Both the position numbers and the translations under genes were made by a program. 64,000 nucleotides of DNA, taken from Phycisphaeraceae bacterium. GTDB taxonomy: Bacteria; Planctomycetota; Phycisphaerae; Phycisphaerales; UBA1924. The notes beneath the pieces were generated by a model that worked only from the letters and a program-made list of their open reading frames with translations, made no database searches and was not told the origin of the DNA. Positions 53,033-61,668 of this stretch are shown piece after piece. The first letter of the stretch is position 1; each line of letters starts with the position of its first letter. The stretch is taken from positions 62,001-126,000 of the forward strand of contig JACKHC010000002.1 in assembly GCA_020639235.1 (NCBI GenBank). The letters run 5' to 3'.

Positions 53033-54082
53033 TCAGCCGGCGGCGGCCTCATCGAAAGCGACTCCCAGGACGCGGGGCCAGATCTGCTGGAAGCCGAGGG
53101 ACTCGAAGCCGGTGGGCGGGAGTTGCGTGACCTCGTCGCGGGTGAGCCCCCTGGCGGCGGCGTCGGCGACGATTTCGCGGACGCGGTCGAAGTAGTCGCG
53201 CTGGGCGCGGAGGGCGGCGGTGTTGGTGATGTCGCCGTGGCCGGGGATGACGATCGTGTCGTCGTTGCACATGTTGATGAGTTCAGAGAGGGAGCGTTGC
53301 CAGCCGCGGGTCGAGCATCCGCCGGGGGCGTCGCAGAAGGGGTGGAGGCCGTGGAAGAGGAGGTCGCCCGTGTGGAGGACGTTCTCTTCCGGGAAGTAGA
53401 CGGCGACATCGGTGTCGGTATGACCGGGGCCGAAGTGGTGGAGTTGGATTGTGACGCCCCCCACTTCGCGCGTCTCGTGGTCTGACTTGAGCGTATCGTT
53501 GGGCTGGAAGTCCGCGGCGGTGAGTTGGGGCGCGCGCTCGGCGAACTTCTCGAGGTACGGGCGGATCACCTTGGATTTCGGGTCGTCGCCGTTGGCCTGA
53601 TCGGGTGCATCGGCGGCGCCGGCGGTGTAGCGGTCGAGCTGGCCGGCGACGCGCTCGCTGACCTTGGCGTGCGCGAGGACGGTGTGATCGGCGGTGAAGG
53701 CCCAGTTGCCCCCGGTGTGGTCGGCGTGGTGGTGGGTGTTGATGACGAGTGCGAGTTCGGCGCGGCCGGAGTCGAAGGGGGCGATGAGCGACTCGCGTTT
53801 GAGGAGTTCGCCGAAGGGCGCGTTCTTGCAGTCGATGAGGAGCAGTTCGCTGTTGCGGGCCATGGCCAGGGCGTTGCCGCCTTCGCCCACGGCCACCATC
53901 ATGCCCGAGGAATAGCCGGTCGCCCCCATCGGTCTTTGCGGGCCCCGGGGGATGCCGCGCCACTCGAAGTAGGTGAAGGGCACTAGGGAGCGGCGCTTGG
54001 CCGACGCCAGGGAGGTCAGGGCGAGGGGCGCGGCGGTGGACGCGGCGGCGATGGAGAGGAAGCGGCGTCGGGTGAGGGTCAT
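53033..54082 (-). CDS. Tat-exported metallo-beta-lactamase-fold hydrolase
   Basis: A 349-residue protein with a twin-arginine signal (MTLTRRRFLSIAAASTAAPLALTSLASA). The MBL fold is clear: NTHHHADHTGGN (HxHxDH), HFGPGHTDTDVAVYF, VLHTGDLLFHG and VIPGHGDI. The substrate is unknown. It resembles the quinoprotein relay MBL and the cyclase-like group. Start ATG 54082 has GGAG upstream. It is transcribed away from efp. Confidence 0.88.
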   Translation of the reverse strand: MTLTRRRFLSIAAASTAAPLALTSLASAKRRSLVPFTYFEWRGIPRGPQRPMGATGYSSGMMVAVGEGGNALAMARNSELLLIDCKNAPFGELLKRESLIAPFDSGRAELALVINTHHHADHTGGNWAFTADHTVLAHAKVSERVAGQLDRYTAGAADAPDQANGDDPKSKVIRPYLEKFAERAPQLTAADFQPNDTLKSDHETREVGGVTIQLHHFGPGHTDTDVAVYFPEENVLHTGDLLFHGLHPFCDAPGGCSTRGWQRSLSELINMCNDDTIVIPGHGDITNTAALRAQRDYFDRVREIVADAAARGLTRDEVTQLPPTGFESLGFQQIWPRVLGVAFDEAAAG

Positions 54083-54204
54083 GTCGGTGGCTCCGGGGTC
54101 GATTGTGTCCTCATGGTACGGTGCTCGCCGGGGATGGGACGAGCGTCTACACTCTGCATCCCAACCAATACCCGCACACGGTTTCATATTCGAGGACTCC
54201 TAAG

Positions 54205-54765
54205 GTGAAAGCTGTTGATCTCCGCCCCGGTTCGGCTGTCCGCATGGACGGCAAGTTGTATGTCGTGACGAAGTTCGAGCACCGCACGCCGGGCAACCTG
54301 CGCGCGTTCATTCAGGCGAAGCTGCGCGATGTGATGAACGGCGGGTACATCGAGAAGCGTTTCGCTTCGAGCGATGAACTGGAGGGAATCACGCTGGATC
54401 GTCGCCAGTGCGAGTACCTATACGCGGAGGCGGACTCCTTCGTGTTCATGGACTGCGACAACTTCGACCAGTTCAATGTGCCGGCGGAGGTCGCGGGGGA
54501 CGCGATGCTGTACCTGCGGCCCAACGCGCAGACGACGATCATGTTCCTTGAAGAGAATCCGCTCTCGGTCGAGCTGCCCTCGGCGGTCGAGTTGACGGTG
54601 ACGGAGACGCCGCCCGGCATCAAGGGGGCGACGGCGACGAACCAGTTGAAGGAAGCGACGCTGGAGACGGGCTTGAAGACGCGCGTGCCGCCGTTTATCG
54701 CGGAGGGCGAACTCATCAAGGTTTCGACGGCGGACGGCTCGTATCTGTCGCGCGCCAAGGAGTGA
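54205..54765 (+). CDS. efp: Translation elongation factor P
   Basis: A 186-residue EF-P, which rescues ribosomes stalled on polyproline. The three beta domains are present; the C-terminal PPGIKGATATNQLKEATLETGLKTRVPPFIAEGELIKVSTADGSYLSRA is typical. At the tip of domain I the sequence is HRTPGNLRAF: the usual Lys or Arg (K34 in E. coli) is Asn (about N31). GTG start 54205 follows GAGG. No EpmA/EpmB or EarP modifying enzyme is nearby. Confidence 0.95.
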   Translation: MKAVDLRPGSAVRMDGKLYVVTKFEHRTPGNLRAFIQAKLRDVMNGGYIEKRFASSDELEGITLDRRQCEYLYAEADSFVFMDCDNFDQFNVPAEVAGDAMLYLRPNAQTTIMFLEENPLSVELPSAVELTVTETPPGIKGATATNQLKEATLETGLKTRVPPFIAEGELIKVSTADGSYLSRAKE

Positions 54766-54793
54766 TGCGCGGCGATCGGCACGGAGGTTGGTG

Positions 54794-55258
54794 ATGGCTG
54801 ATGCGGTGATCGAACGGCTCGACCCTCGCGACCTTGCGACGGTGACGCACCTGTACAACACGATTTTCCGGCCGGAGCGGGACGAGGCGTGGATCCGCAA
54901 CCGCATGCGCGGCCGGCACAACATCCTCGTGATGGTGGCGCGGATCGAGAAGGACGCGGTGGGGTTCTACGTGGGCTTCGAGTTGAAGCCGGGCACGCAC
55001 TTCACCTGGCTGGTGGGTGTTGTGAGCGATCTGCGCCGGTCGGGGATCGCGTCGCAGTTGATGCACGGGGCCGAGGAGTGGTGCCGCACCGAGGGGTACG
55101 GGCGCCTGCGGTTCGAGTGCGACAACCGGATCCGGCCGTTCCTGATCTTCGGGATCGCCAACGCGTATGACATCGTTGGGATTCGCTGGGATCAGGACCG
55201 GATGTCGAACCTGATTATTTTCGAGAAGGGACTCGGCGGGCCGGCGGACACGAGGTGA
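54794..55258 (+). CDS. GNAT-family N-acetyltransferase
   Basis: A 154-residue predicted acetyltransferase. Core GNAT features: VMVARIEKDAVGFYVGFELKP, HFTWLVGVVSDLRRSGIASQLMHGAEEWCRTEGYGRLRFECDN and the C-terminal IIFEKGL. The start is ATG 54794, with GGAGG six bases before it. The stop overlaps the cation-efflux gene (GTGA), so efp, this gene and the efflux gene are probably one operon. Substrate unknown. Confidence 0.85.
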   Translation: MADAVIERLDPRDLATVTHLYNTIFRPERDEAWIRNRMRGRHNILVMVARIEKDAVGFYVGFELKPGTHFTWLVGVVSDLRRSGIASQLMHGAEEWCRTEGYGRLRFECDNRIRPFLIFGIANAYDIVGIRWDQDRMSNLIIFEKGLGGPADTR

Positions 55259-56121
55259 CCGGTTCGCCCGAGCGAGTCGCGCTGACGGGCCTGGCGGTGA
55301 ACGCGCTGCTCTCGTTGGGCAAGGCGGTCGCGGGCGTGCTGGGCAACTCGTTCGCGATGATCGCGGATGCCGCGGAGTCGATGGTGGACATCGTGGGCTC
55401 GCTGGTGATCTGGGGCGCGCTGCGGTACGGGAGCAGGCCGCCGGACGAGACGCACCCCTTCGGGCACGGCAAGGCGGAGGCGCTGGGCGCGCTGGCGGTC
55501 GCGGTGATCGTGGGCGCGGTGGGTGTGTTTGTGGGGTGGCACGCGGTTGAGGGGATCCGCACGGTGCAGCCGGTGCCGGCGCCGTGGACGCTGATCGTGA
55601 TCGTGGTTGTGGTGGCGGTGAAGGAGACGATGTTCCGTGTGACGCGCCGGGCGGCGCGCCACGCGGGCAGCAACGCGGGCGTCGCCGACGCGTGGCACCA
55701 CCGGTCGGACGCGATCACCTCGCTTGCGGCGTTCGTGGGGATTGCGATCGCGGTGATCGGCGGGGAGACGTTCGCGAGCGCTGATGATTGGGCGGCGCTG
55801 GTGGCGGCGGGTGTGATTCTGATCAACGCGGTGCTGATCGGGCGGGAGCCGTTCCACGAGCTGCTGGACAAGTCGCTGGATGATGTGGCGGCTCGGTGCA
55901 CGGAGATCGCGCTGAGCGTCGAAGGGATTCGGGGTGTGGAGCGGTGCGATGCGCGGCAGAGCGGGCGGGCGTACCGCGTGACGATGCACGCGGAGGTCGA
56001 TCCGGCGATGAGTGTGGCGGATGCGCACGCGCTGACGGGGAAGGTGAAGGCGGCGGTGCGGGAGGCGATGCCGCGTGTGGAGTCGTTACTGATTCACGTG
56101 GAGCCGTGGGAGGGGGATTAG
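55255..56121 (+). CDS. Cation diffusion facilitator (CDF) efflux protein
   Basis: Proton-coupled divalent metal exporter, 288 residues with six predicted helices and a cytoplasmic C-terminal domain. Metal sites appear as ADAAESMVD in helix 2 and VADAWHHRSDAITS in helix 5; HPFGHGKAEAL is the family loop. Zinc, iron or manganese cannot be told apart. GTG 55255 start overlaps the acetyltransferase stop. Confidence 0.93.
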   Translation: MTGSPERVALTGLAVNALLSLGKAVAGVLGNSFAMIADAAESMVDIVGSLVIWGALRYGSRPPDETHPFGHGKAEALGALAVAVIVGAVGVFVGWHAVEGIRTVQPVPAPWTLIVIVVVVAVKETMFRVTRRAARHAGSNAGVADAWHHRSDAITSLAAFVGIAIAVIGGETFASADDWAALVAAGVILINAVLIGREPFHELLDKSLDDVAARCTEIALSVEGIRGVERCDARQSGRAYRVTMHAEVDPAMSVADAHALTGKVKAAVREAMPRVESLLIHVEPWEGD

Positions 56122-57042
56122 TTACACCCGCACCATTTCCTGGAAGTCGGTGTAGCGCTTGGCGACTTCGTCTTTGGTCAGGCGGGCGAGGCGGTCGAGC
56201 GAGAAGGACTCGATGGTGAATGATGCGATGACGGTGCCGTGGGCGAGGGCCTGCTGGATGCTGGCCATCGAAATGTTGACATCCTTGGAGTGTGCGGCGG
56301 CGAGGTGGCCCATCATGCCGCCGGCGAAGGAGTCGCCTGCGCCGGTGGGGTCGATGACGGACTCGACGGGGTAGGCGGGGAGCATGGCGACGCCCTCGTC
56401 GTGGACGAGGATGCACCCGTGCTCGCCCTTCTTGATGACGACGAACATGGGGCCCATCTCGGCGATGATCTTTTTGCCGGCGGTGATGGGGTTGCGGATG
56501 TCGGTGAGCATGCGGGCTTCTTCATCATTGATGATGAGGCCGTCGATCTCGCGCATGACGGCGCGCAATTCTTCGCGTGCGGTGTCGATCCAGAGGTTCA
56601 TGGTGTCGAGGACGGAGACGACGCGCTTCGGGAAGGCGCGGAGGAGTTCGAGTTGGACGGTGGGGTGGGAGTTGGCGAGGAAGATGTACTTGGAGTCCTG
56701 GTAGGCGGCGGGGATTTTCGGGGGGTGCTCGGCGAGGACACCCAGTTCGGTGAAGAGGGTCTCGCGCTGGTTCCAGTTGTCGAAGTACTTGCCGCCCCAC
56801 GCGAAGGTCTTGGAGGCGGGGCGGATCTCGAGCCCCTCGACGCAGACATTGGGGAACTTGGCGAAGACGGCGCGGTAGTCGTCGTGGAAATCTCCCCCCG
56901 CGGCGGCGACGAGTCGGACCTGCGTGAAAAAGGAGGCGGCGGCGGCGAAGTAGGTGCACGAGCCGCCGAGGACTTTTTCTGCGACGGCGTCGGGCGTGTA
57001 GATGGTGTCGATGCCGATGGTGCCGGTGACGATGAGGGGCAT
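56122..57042 (-). CDS. PfkB-family carbohydrate/nucleoside kinase
   Basis: A 306-residue ribokinase-fold kinase. The N-terminal GGSCTYFAAAASFF, the anion-hole and catalytic Asp motif DPTGAGDSFAGGMMG and the ATP-binding IKKGEHGCIL are clear. Substrate unknown; adenosine kinase- or sugar kinase-like. SD GGAG precedes the start. The stop abuts the end of the CDF gene (convergent). Confidence 0.9.
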   Translation of the reverse strand: MPLIVTGTIGIDTIYTPDAVAEKVLGGSCTYFAAAASFFTQVRLVAAAGGDFHDDYRAVFAKFPNVCVEGLEIRPASKTFAWGGKYFDNWNQRETLFTELGVLAEHPPKIPAAYQDSKYIFLANSHPTVQLELLRAFPKRVVSVLDTMNLWIDTAREELRAVMREIDGLIINDEEARMLTDIRNPITAGKKIIAEMGPMFVVIKKGEHGCILVHDEGVAMLPAYPVESVIDPTGAGDSFAGGMMGHLAAAHSKDVNISMASIQQALAHGTVIASFTIESFSLDRLARLTKDEVAKRYTDFQEMVRV

Positions 57043-57085
57043 GGATTGCTCCGAGAGTGGTTGGTTTGAAGGGGGTCCTAGGTTA

Positions 57086-57532
57086 TCAGCTGGCGCCGGT
57101 GTCGGATTGTTCGTGCATCTGGTCTTCGACGACGGCTTTCATGGGCCAGAGGATGATGATGGTGAGGACGGTGATGAGCGCGGCGAGCGCGTAGGCGCCG
57201 ACCGCGACGGAGGAGCCGATGGCCGCGGCGACCCAGACGGTGGCGGCGGTGGTGACGCCGTGGACTTTGGCGCCGCTCTGGATGATGACACCGGCGCCGA
57301 TGAAACCGACGCCGGTGGCGATGCCCTGGAGGATTCGGGAGATGTCGAGGTTGTCGACATGGGCCATGGTGTGGATGCCCATGAGGACGAAGGCGGCGGC
57401 ACCCATGGAGACGAGGGTCATGGTGCGGAGGCCCGCGGGGCGGTTCTTGCGTTCGCGATCGAGTCCGATGGCGGCGCCGAGCGCTCCGGCGATGAGGAGT
57501 CTGAGGAGTTCTTCCCACCAGAGCAGGTCCAT
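57086..57532 (-). CDS. MgtC/SapB-family membrane protein
   Basis: A 148-residue protein with four helices and the family motif LLIAGALGAAIGLDRERKNRPAGLRTMTLVSMGAA...GVGFIGAGVIIQ...VHGVTTAATVWVAAAIG. MgtC proteins modulate growth in low magnesium and F-type ATPase. No leader structure is evident before the start. The C-terminal ACT-like domain found in some members is absent. Confidence 0.92.
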   Translation of the reverse strand: MDLLWWEELLRLLIAGALGAAIGLDRERKNRPAGLRTMTLVSMGAAAFVLMGIHTMAHVDNLDISRILQGIATGVGFIGAGVIIQSGAKVHGVTTAATVWVAAAIGSSVAVGAYALAALITVLTIIILWPMKAVVEDQMHEQSDTGAS

Positions 57533-57587
57533 CGGTTCACTCTAACACGGCGGGACAAGGCGATGCGGGTGGTGGTACCTTCATCGT

Positions 57588-59267
57588 ATGACCAAGCATG
57601 TTGACGTTGTGACGCGATTCGCGCCGTCGCCGACGGGGAATCTGCACATCGGGGGGGCGCGGACGGCGCTGTTCTGCTGGGCGTTTGCGCGGCGGATGGG
57701 CGGGCATTTCCTGCTGCGGCTGGAGGACACGGATCGAGCGCGGTCGTCTGAGGCGTCGGCGGAGGCGATTCTGCGCGACCTGGCGTGGATGGGAATCGAC
57801 TGGGACGAGGGGCCGACGCTTGCGTATGAGGGGCGGACGATCGGCGGCGATCCGCGTGGCGTGGCGCCGTTCGAGCAGAGCGCGCGGCTGGATCTCTACA
57901 ACGCGGAGATCGAGCGGTTGCTGGAGGCGGGGAAGGCGTACTACGACTTCACGAGCAGCGAACAACTTGATGTGATGCGGAAAGAGGCGCAGGCGAAGAA
58001 GGAGAACTTCCGTTTTCATCCGGCGGACGGCGAGATCCCGTCTCTCGGCGCACAGCGCCAGCGTGCAGCGCGGGAGCCGGGCGTGGTGCGGCTGCGTGCG
58101 CCGGAGGAGAGCGTGACGGTTGTGGACGAGGTGTTGGGCGAGGTGTCATTCGGCGCGGGGGAGGTGGATGACCTTGTCATTCGCAAGGCGGACGGGTACC
58201 CGACGTATCACTTCGCGGTGGTGGTGGATGATGAGCGGATGGGTGTGACGCATGTGCTGCGGGGGCAGGAGCACCTGATGAACACGCCCAAGCATGTGAT
58301 GATCCAGCGGGTGCTCGGGTATCGCACGCCCGCGTACGCGCATATGCCGCTGATCTTCAATGACAAGGGCGGGAAGATGAGTAAGCGTGAGCGGGATCAG
58401 ACGGCGCGGCTCGCGGTGAAGGAGGCGGGGATGAGCGGGTCGCCGATTCCCGGCGTGATTCCGGACGATGTGTTTGCGGGGTGGCTGGGCGATAAGGCGC
58501 GGCAGTTGGAGCACTCGCAGCTGGAGGCGCTGGCGGCGCACATGAGGTTGTCGCTTCCCGAGGTGAGCGTGGATGACTTCCGGCGGGCAGGGTACCTGCC
58601 GGGCGTGGTGGCGAACTTCATTGCGCTGCTGGGGTGGACGCCGAGCAAGAATGCGGATGGGAGCGACCGCGAGAAGTTCGACATGGACTTCCTGGCGAAG
58701 GACTTTGACATTGCGCGGATCGGCAAGAGCAACGCGCGGTTCGATCGGGCGAAGCTGGCGAGTTTCAACAGCGATGCGCTGGGCGCGATGAGCGATGAGG
58801 CGTTTGCGGCGGCGTGGCGGGCGTGGTGCGAGGATTATGAGCCGGAGACGGCGGCGCGGCTGAGCGCCGGGGACATGGCGATGCTGGCTGGGGCCGTGAA
58901 GCCGCGGGTCAAGACCTTTGCCGAGGCGCGGGGCGTGATCGGTTTCGTGTTCCTCGATGACGAGGCGATCGAGTTCGACGAGAAGGCGGTGGAGAAGGTG
59001 CTGCGGAAGGGTGAGCCGAGCGGGTTGGAGTTGCTCGGGGATTTCCGCGCGACGCTGGAGGGGTTGGAGCGGTTCGAGCCGGAGGCGATCGAGGGGGCCG
59101 TGAAGGGGTATTGCGAGGCGAAGGGGATCGGGATGGGCAAGATCGCGCAGCCGATCCGCGTGGCGATCACGGGCACGACGGTGAGCCCGCCGCTGGGCGT
59201 GACGCTGGCGGCGGTGGGCAAGCGGGGAACGCTCGCGCGGATCAAGAGGTGCGTGGAGTCGGTGTAG
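57588..59267 (+). CDS. gltX: Glutamyl-tRNA synthetase
   Basis: Class I aminoacyl-tRNA synthetase charging tRNA-Glu, 559 residues, somewhat longer than the E. coli enzyme (471). HIGH appears as HIGGARTALFCWAFARR and KMSKS as GGKMSKRERDQ. It has the bacterial all-helical anticodon-binding region. The extra length includes a charged stretch near residues 285-330. Adjacent glnS indicates that Gln-tRNA is also charged directly. Confidence 0.95.
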   Translation: MTKHVDVVTRFAPSPTGNLHIGGARTALFCWAFARRMGGHFLLRLEDTDRARSSEASAEAILRDLAWMGIDWDEGPTLAYEGRTIGGDPRGVAPFEQSARLDLYNAEIERLLEAGKAYYDFTSSEQLDVMRKEAQAKKENFRFHPADGEIPSLGAQRQRAAREPGVVRLRAPEESVTVVDEVLGEVSFGAGEVDDLVIRKADGYPTYHFAVVVDDERMGVTHVLRGQEHLMNTPKHVMIQRVLGYRTPAYAHMPLIFNDKGGKMSKRERDQTARLAVKEAGMSGSPIPGVIPDDVFAGWLGDKARQLEHSQLEALAAHMRLSLPEVSVDDFRRAGYLPGVVANFIALLGWTPSKNADGSDREKFDMDFLAKDFDIARIGKSNARFDRAKLASFNSDALGAMSDEAFAAAWRAWCEDYEPETAARLSAGDMAMLAGAVKPRVKTFAEARGVIGFVFLDDEAIEFDEKAVEKVLRKGEPSGLELLGDFRATLEGLERFEPEAIEGAVKGYCEAKGIGMGKIAQPIRVAITGTTVSPPLGVTLAAVGKRGTLARIKRCVESV

Positions 59268-59311
59268 GATTGGCGCGGTGATCCGGTCGAACGAACGAAT
59301 GAGAGCGTGAG

Positions 59312-61063
59312 ATGAGCGAAGTCGAGTCGGTAGTTCCCCGTCCGCGGCACTTTCTGGATGAGATTGTCGAGCGCGACAACGAGAGCGGTCGTTGGGGCGG
59401 CCGCGTGCACACGCGGTTCCCGCCGGAGCCCAACGGGTATCTGCACGTGGGGCACGCCAAGTCGATCAACCTCAACTGGTCTCTGGCGAAGAAGTACGGC
59501 GGGACCTTCAACCTGCGGTTCGACGACACCAATCCGGCGAAAGAAGAGATGGAGTTTGTCGAGTCGATCAAGCGGGATGTGAAGTGGCTCGGCGCGGACT
59601 TTGACTGCCCACCCACCGGCGGCGGCGTGTTCTGGGCATCGGACTACTTTGGCACGATGTACGAGTACGCGGTGGAGCTGGTGAAGAAGGGCAAGGCGTA
59701 TGTGTGCGAGCTCTCGGGCGAAGAGGTGAGCAAGCGTCGGGGGACGCCCAAGGTGCCGGCGACCTCGCCGTTCCGGGATCGCCCGGTCGAGGAGTCGTTG
59801 CGGCTGCTCGAGGAGATGAAGGACGGGAAGCACGCGGACGGATCGATGACGCTTCGCGCGAAGATCGATCTGGCGTCGCCCAACTTCAATCTGCGTGACC
59901 CGGTGATGTACCGGATCATGCGGGTGGCGCACCACAACACGGGGACCGAGTGGTGCATCTACCCGATGTACGACTGGGCGCACGGGATCGAGGACTCAAT
60001 CGAGGGGATCACGCATTCGATCTGCACGCTCGAGTTCGAGAATCATCGGCCGCTGTACGACTGGTTCATCGACTCGATCAACGAGGGCCGGAGCGCGGGC
60101 GAACGGATTCATCACCCGCAGCAGATCGAGTTTGCGCGGGGGAACCTGAACTACACGGTGATGAGCAAGCGGAAGTTCATTGAACTCGTCAAGGGAGGGC
60201 ATGTGCGGGGGTGGGACGACCCGCGGATGCCGACGGTGGCGGGGCTGAGAAGGCGCGGGTTTACGGCGTCGAGCATCCGGGCGTTCTGGGAGGACGCGGG
60301 TGTGACGCGGACGGACTCGGTGATCGACATGGGTCGATTGGAGAACGCGATTCGGGATGAGTTGAATAAGAGTGCGCCGCGAAGGATGGCGGTGCTGCGA
60401 CCGCTCAAGGTGGTGATCGAGAACTACGCGGAGGGTCAGACTGAGCACCTGGACGCGGTGAACAACCCGGAGGATGCGAGCGCGGGAACGAGGAAGGTTG
60501 CGTTCTCGCGGGAGTTGTTCATCGAGCGCGATGACTTCATGGAGGATCCGCCCAAGAAGTTCTTCCGGCTGGCGCCGGGGGTCGAGGTGCGGCTTCGGTA
60601 CGCGTATTTCGTGACGTGCACGGATGTGGTGAAGGATGCGGGCGGCGAGATCGTGGAGCTTCGGTGCACTTATGACCCGGCGACGCGCGGCGGCGATGCT
60701 CCTGATGGGCGGAAGGTGAAGGGGACGCTGCACTGGGTGAGCGCGAGCGAGTGCGTGAGCGCGGAGGTGCGGCTGTACGACCGGTTGTATTCGGTGGAGG
60801 ACCCGAACCGTGCTCCCCCCCCCCGCAAGGATGCGCCGGAGGGGTGGACGCACCTGGATGCGCTGAATCCGGGGTCGCTCGAGGTGATCGCCGGCGCGAA
60901 GCTGGAGAAAGCGCTCGGGGAGGCGCGCATCGGGGAACGGTACCAGTTCGAGCGGCTGGGGTATTTCTGCGTGGATGAGGACAGCGCGCCCGGGAAGCCG
61001 GTTTTCAATAGGACGGTGTCGCTCAAGGACTCGTGGGCGAAGGTCGGGGGGGCGGGGAAGTAG
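59312..61063 (+). CDS. glnS: Glutaminyl-tRNA synthetase
   Basis: Class I aminoacyl-tRNA synthetase for glutamine, 583 residues. HIGH as PEPNGYLHVGHAKSINLNW, catalytic FDDTNP, KMSKS as VMSKRKF, and the GlnRS C-terminal beta-barrels (VDRLENAIRDELNKSAPRRMAVLRPLKVVIENY, LHWVSASECVSAEVRLYDRLY). A run of ten C encodes an APPPRKD stretch in the C-terminal part. It follows gltX by 45 bases. Confidence 0.95.
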   Translation: MSEVESVVPRPRHFLDEIVERDNESGRWGGRVHTRFPPEPNGYLHVGHAKSINLNWSLAKKYGGTFNLRFDDTNPAKEEMEFVESIKRDVKWLGADFDCPPTGGGVFWASDYFGTMYEYAVELVKKGKAYVCELSGEEVSKRRGTPKVPATSPFRDRPVEESLRLLEEMKDGKHADGSMTLRAKIDLASPNFNLRDPVMYRIMRVAHHNTGTEWCIYPMYDWAHGIEDSIEGITHSICTLEFENHRPLYDWFIDSINEGRSAGERIHHPQQIEFARGNLNYTVMSKRKFIELVKGGHVRGWDDPRMPTVAGLRRRGFTASSIRAFWEDAGVTRTDSVIDMGRLENAIRDELNKSAPRRMAVLRPLKVVIENYAEGQTEHLDAVNNPEDASAGTRKVAFSRELFIERDDFMEDPPKKFFRLAPGVEVRLRYAYFVTCTDVVKDAGGEIVELRCTYDPATRGGDAPDGRKVKGTLHWVSASECVSAEVRLYDRLYSVEDPNRAPPPRKDAPEGWTHLDALNPGSLEVIAGAKLEKALGEARIGERYQFERLGYFCVDEDSAPGKPVFNRTVSLKDSWAKVGGAGK

Positions 61064-61426
61064 CTACGGCTTCCATGTCGCGGTGCAGCCCGGCGCTTCG
61101 GTGACGCGCGCCCAGAGGAGTTGCACATCGCCAGCAAGGATGGGCTGGATCGTCTTGCCGATGTGCTGGGCGACGCGCTCGGCGGTGGGGTTGGCTTTGT
61201 CGAAGGGGGGGACTTCGTTGAGGTTCCGGTTGTGGAAGCGCGCGACGCAATCCTTGAGGGCATCCTCGATGGTGTGGAAGTCCATGAGGAGGTCGTTCTC
61301 GTCGAGGGTGCGGCCGGCGATGCAGACGGTTGCGAGCCAGTCGTGGCCGTGGGTGGGCTCGGGGGCGCCGTTGATGCGGATGGCGTGTGCGGCGGAGAAG
61401 CGGGCGTCGATGGTGAGTTCGTACAT
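61064..61426 (-). CDS. 6-pyruvoyl-tetrahydropterin synthase homologue, PTPS-III type
   Basis: A 120-residue PTPS/QueD-fold enzyme. Zinc His ligands in FSAAHAI (H14) and HGHDW (H26, H28) are present. The Cys that QueD and PTPS use is absent; instead the sequence before HGH is PEPTHGH, fitting the PExxHGH motif recalled for PTPS-III. That group makes 6-hydroxymethyl-7,8-dihydropterin for folate synthesis, replacing FolB. The gene ends flush against glnS (convergent). Confidence 0.85.
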   Translation of the reverse strand: MYELTIDARFSAAHAIRINGAPEPTHGHDWLATVCIAGRTLDENDLLMDFHTIEDALKDCVARFHNRNLNEVPPFDKANPTAERVAQHIGKTIQPILAGDVQLLWARVTEAPGCTATWKP

Positions 61427-61442
61427 GGGGTGAGGTTAGCGG

Positions 61443-61471
61443 CTCAAAAGCACAGAGCACAAAGCACAGAT
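61443..61471 (+). repeat. Family E CACAGAG-rich repeat, copy 4
   Basis: CTCAAAAGCACAGAGCACAA followed by AGCACAGATG; closest in wording to the copy at 44694. Confidence 0.6.
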
Positions 61472-61479
61472 GCGGGACA

Positions 61480-61538
61480 CCCTCCCCCGCCACCGTCATG
61501 CTTCGCGTGACACTTCCCCCGCTGGCAGCGGGGGAGGG
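61480..61538 (-). repeat. Family A palindromic repeat, copy 12 (reverse)
   Basis: CCCTCCCC tail, then GTCATGC/GCGTGAC hairpin and the hairpin CCCCCGCTG/CAGCGGGGG. It lies upstream of the HD-GYP gene. Confidence 0.75.
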
Positions 61539-61643
61539 AGCCGGTCGTTGCGTTCGATGGGGGCGATCCCCTGCCGCTGGTGGGGGAGGGGACAAAGTCT
61601 GGAAAACCTGATTATGGGGTGAAGTCGGTTCTGGGTCGGCCCG

Positions 61644-61668
61644 ATAGGCGATTCGGAGAACCGCCTAT
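61644..61668 (+). promoter_or_regulatory. Hairpin enclosing the ribosome-binding site of the HD-GYP gene
   Basis: ATAGGCG (61644-61650) pairs with CGCCTAT (61662-61668). The Shine-Dalgarno GGAGAA (61655-61660) is in the loop, and the first two bases of the ATG are in the stem. It could limit translation initiation. Confidence 0.5.

Noticed and set aside
61064..61426. Annotation as QueD (queuosine pathway)
   Set aside because: The catalytic Cys is absent and the PExxHGH motif fits PTPS-III better.
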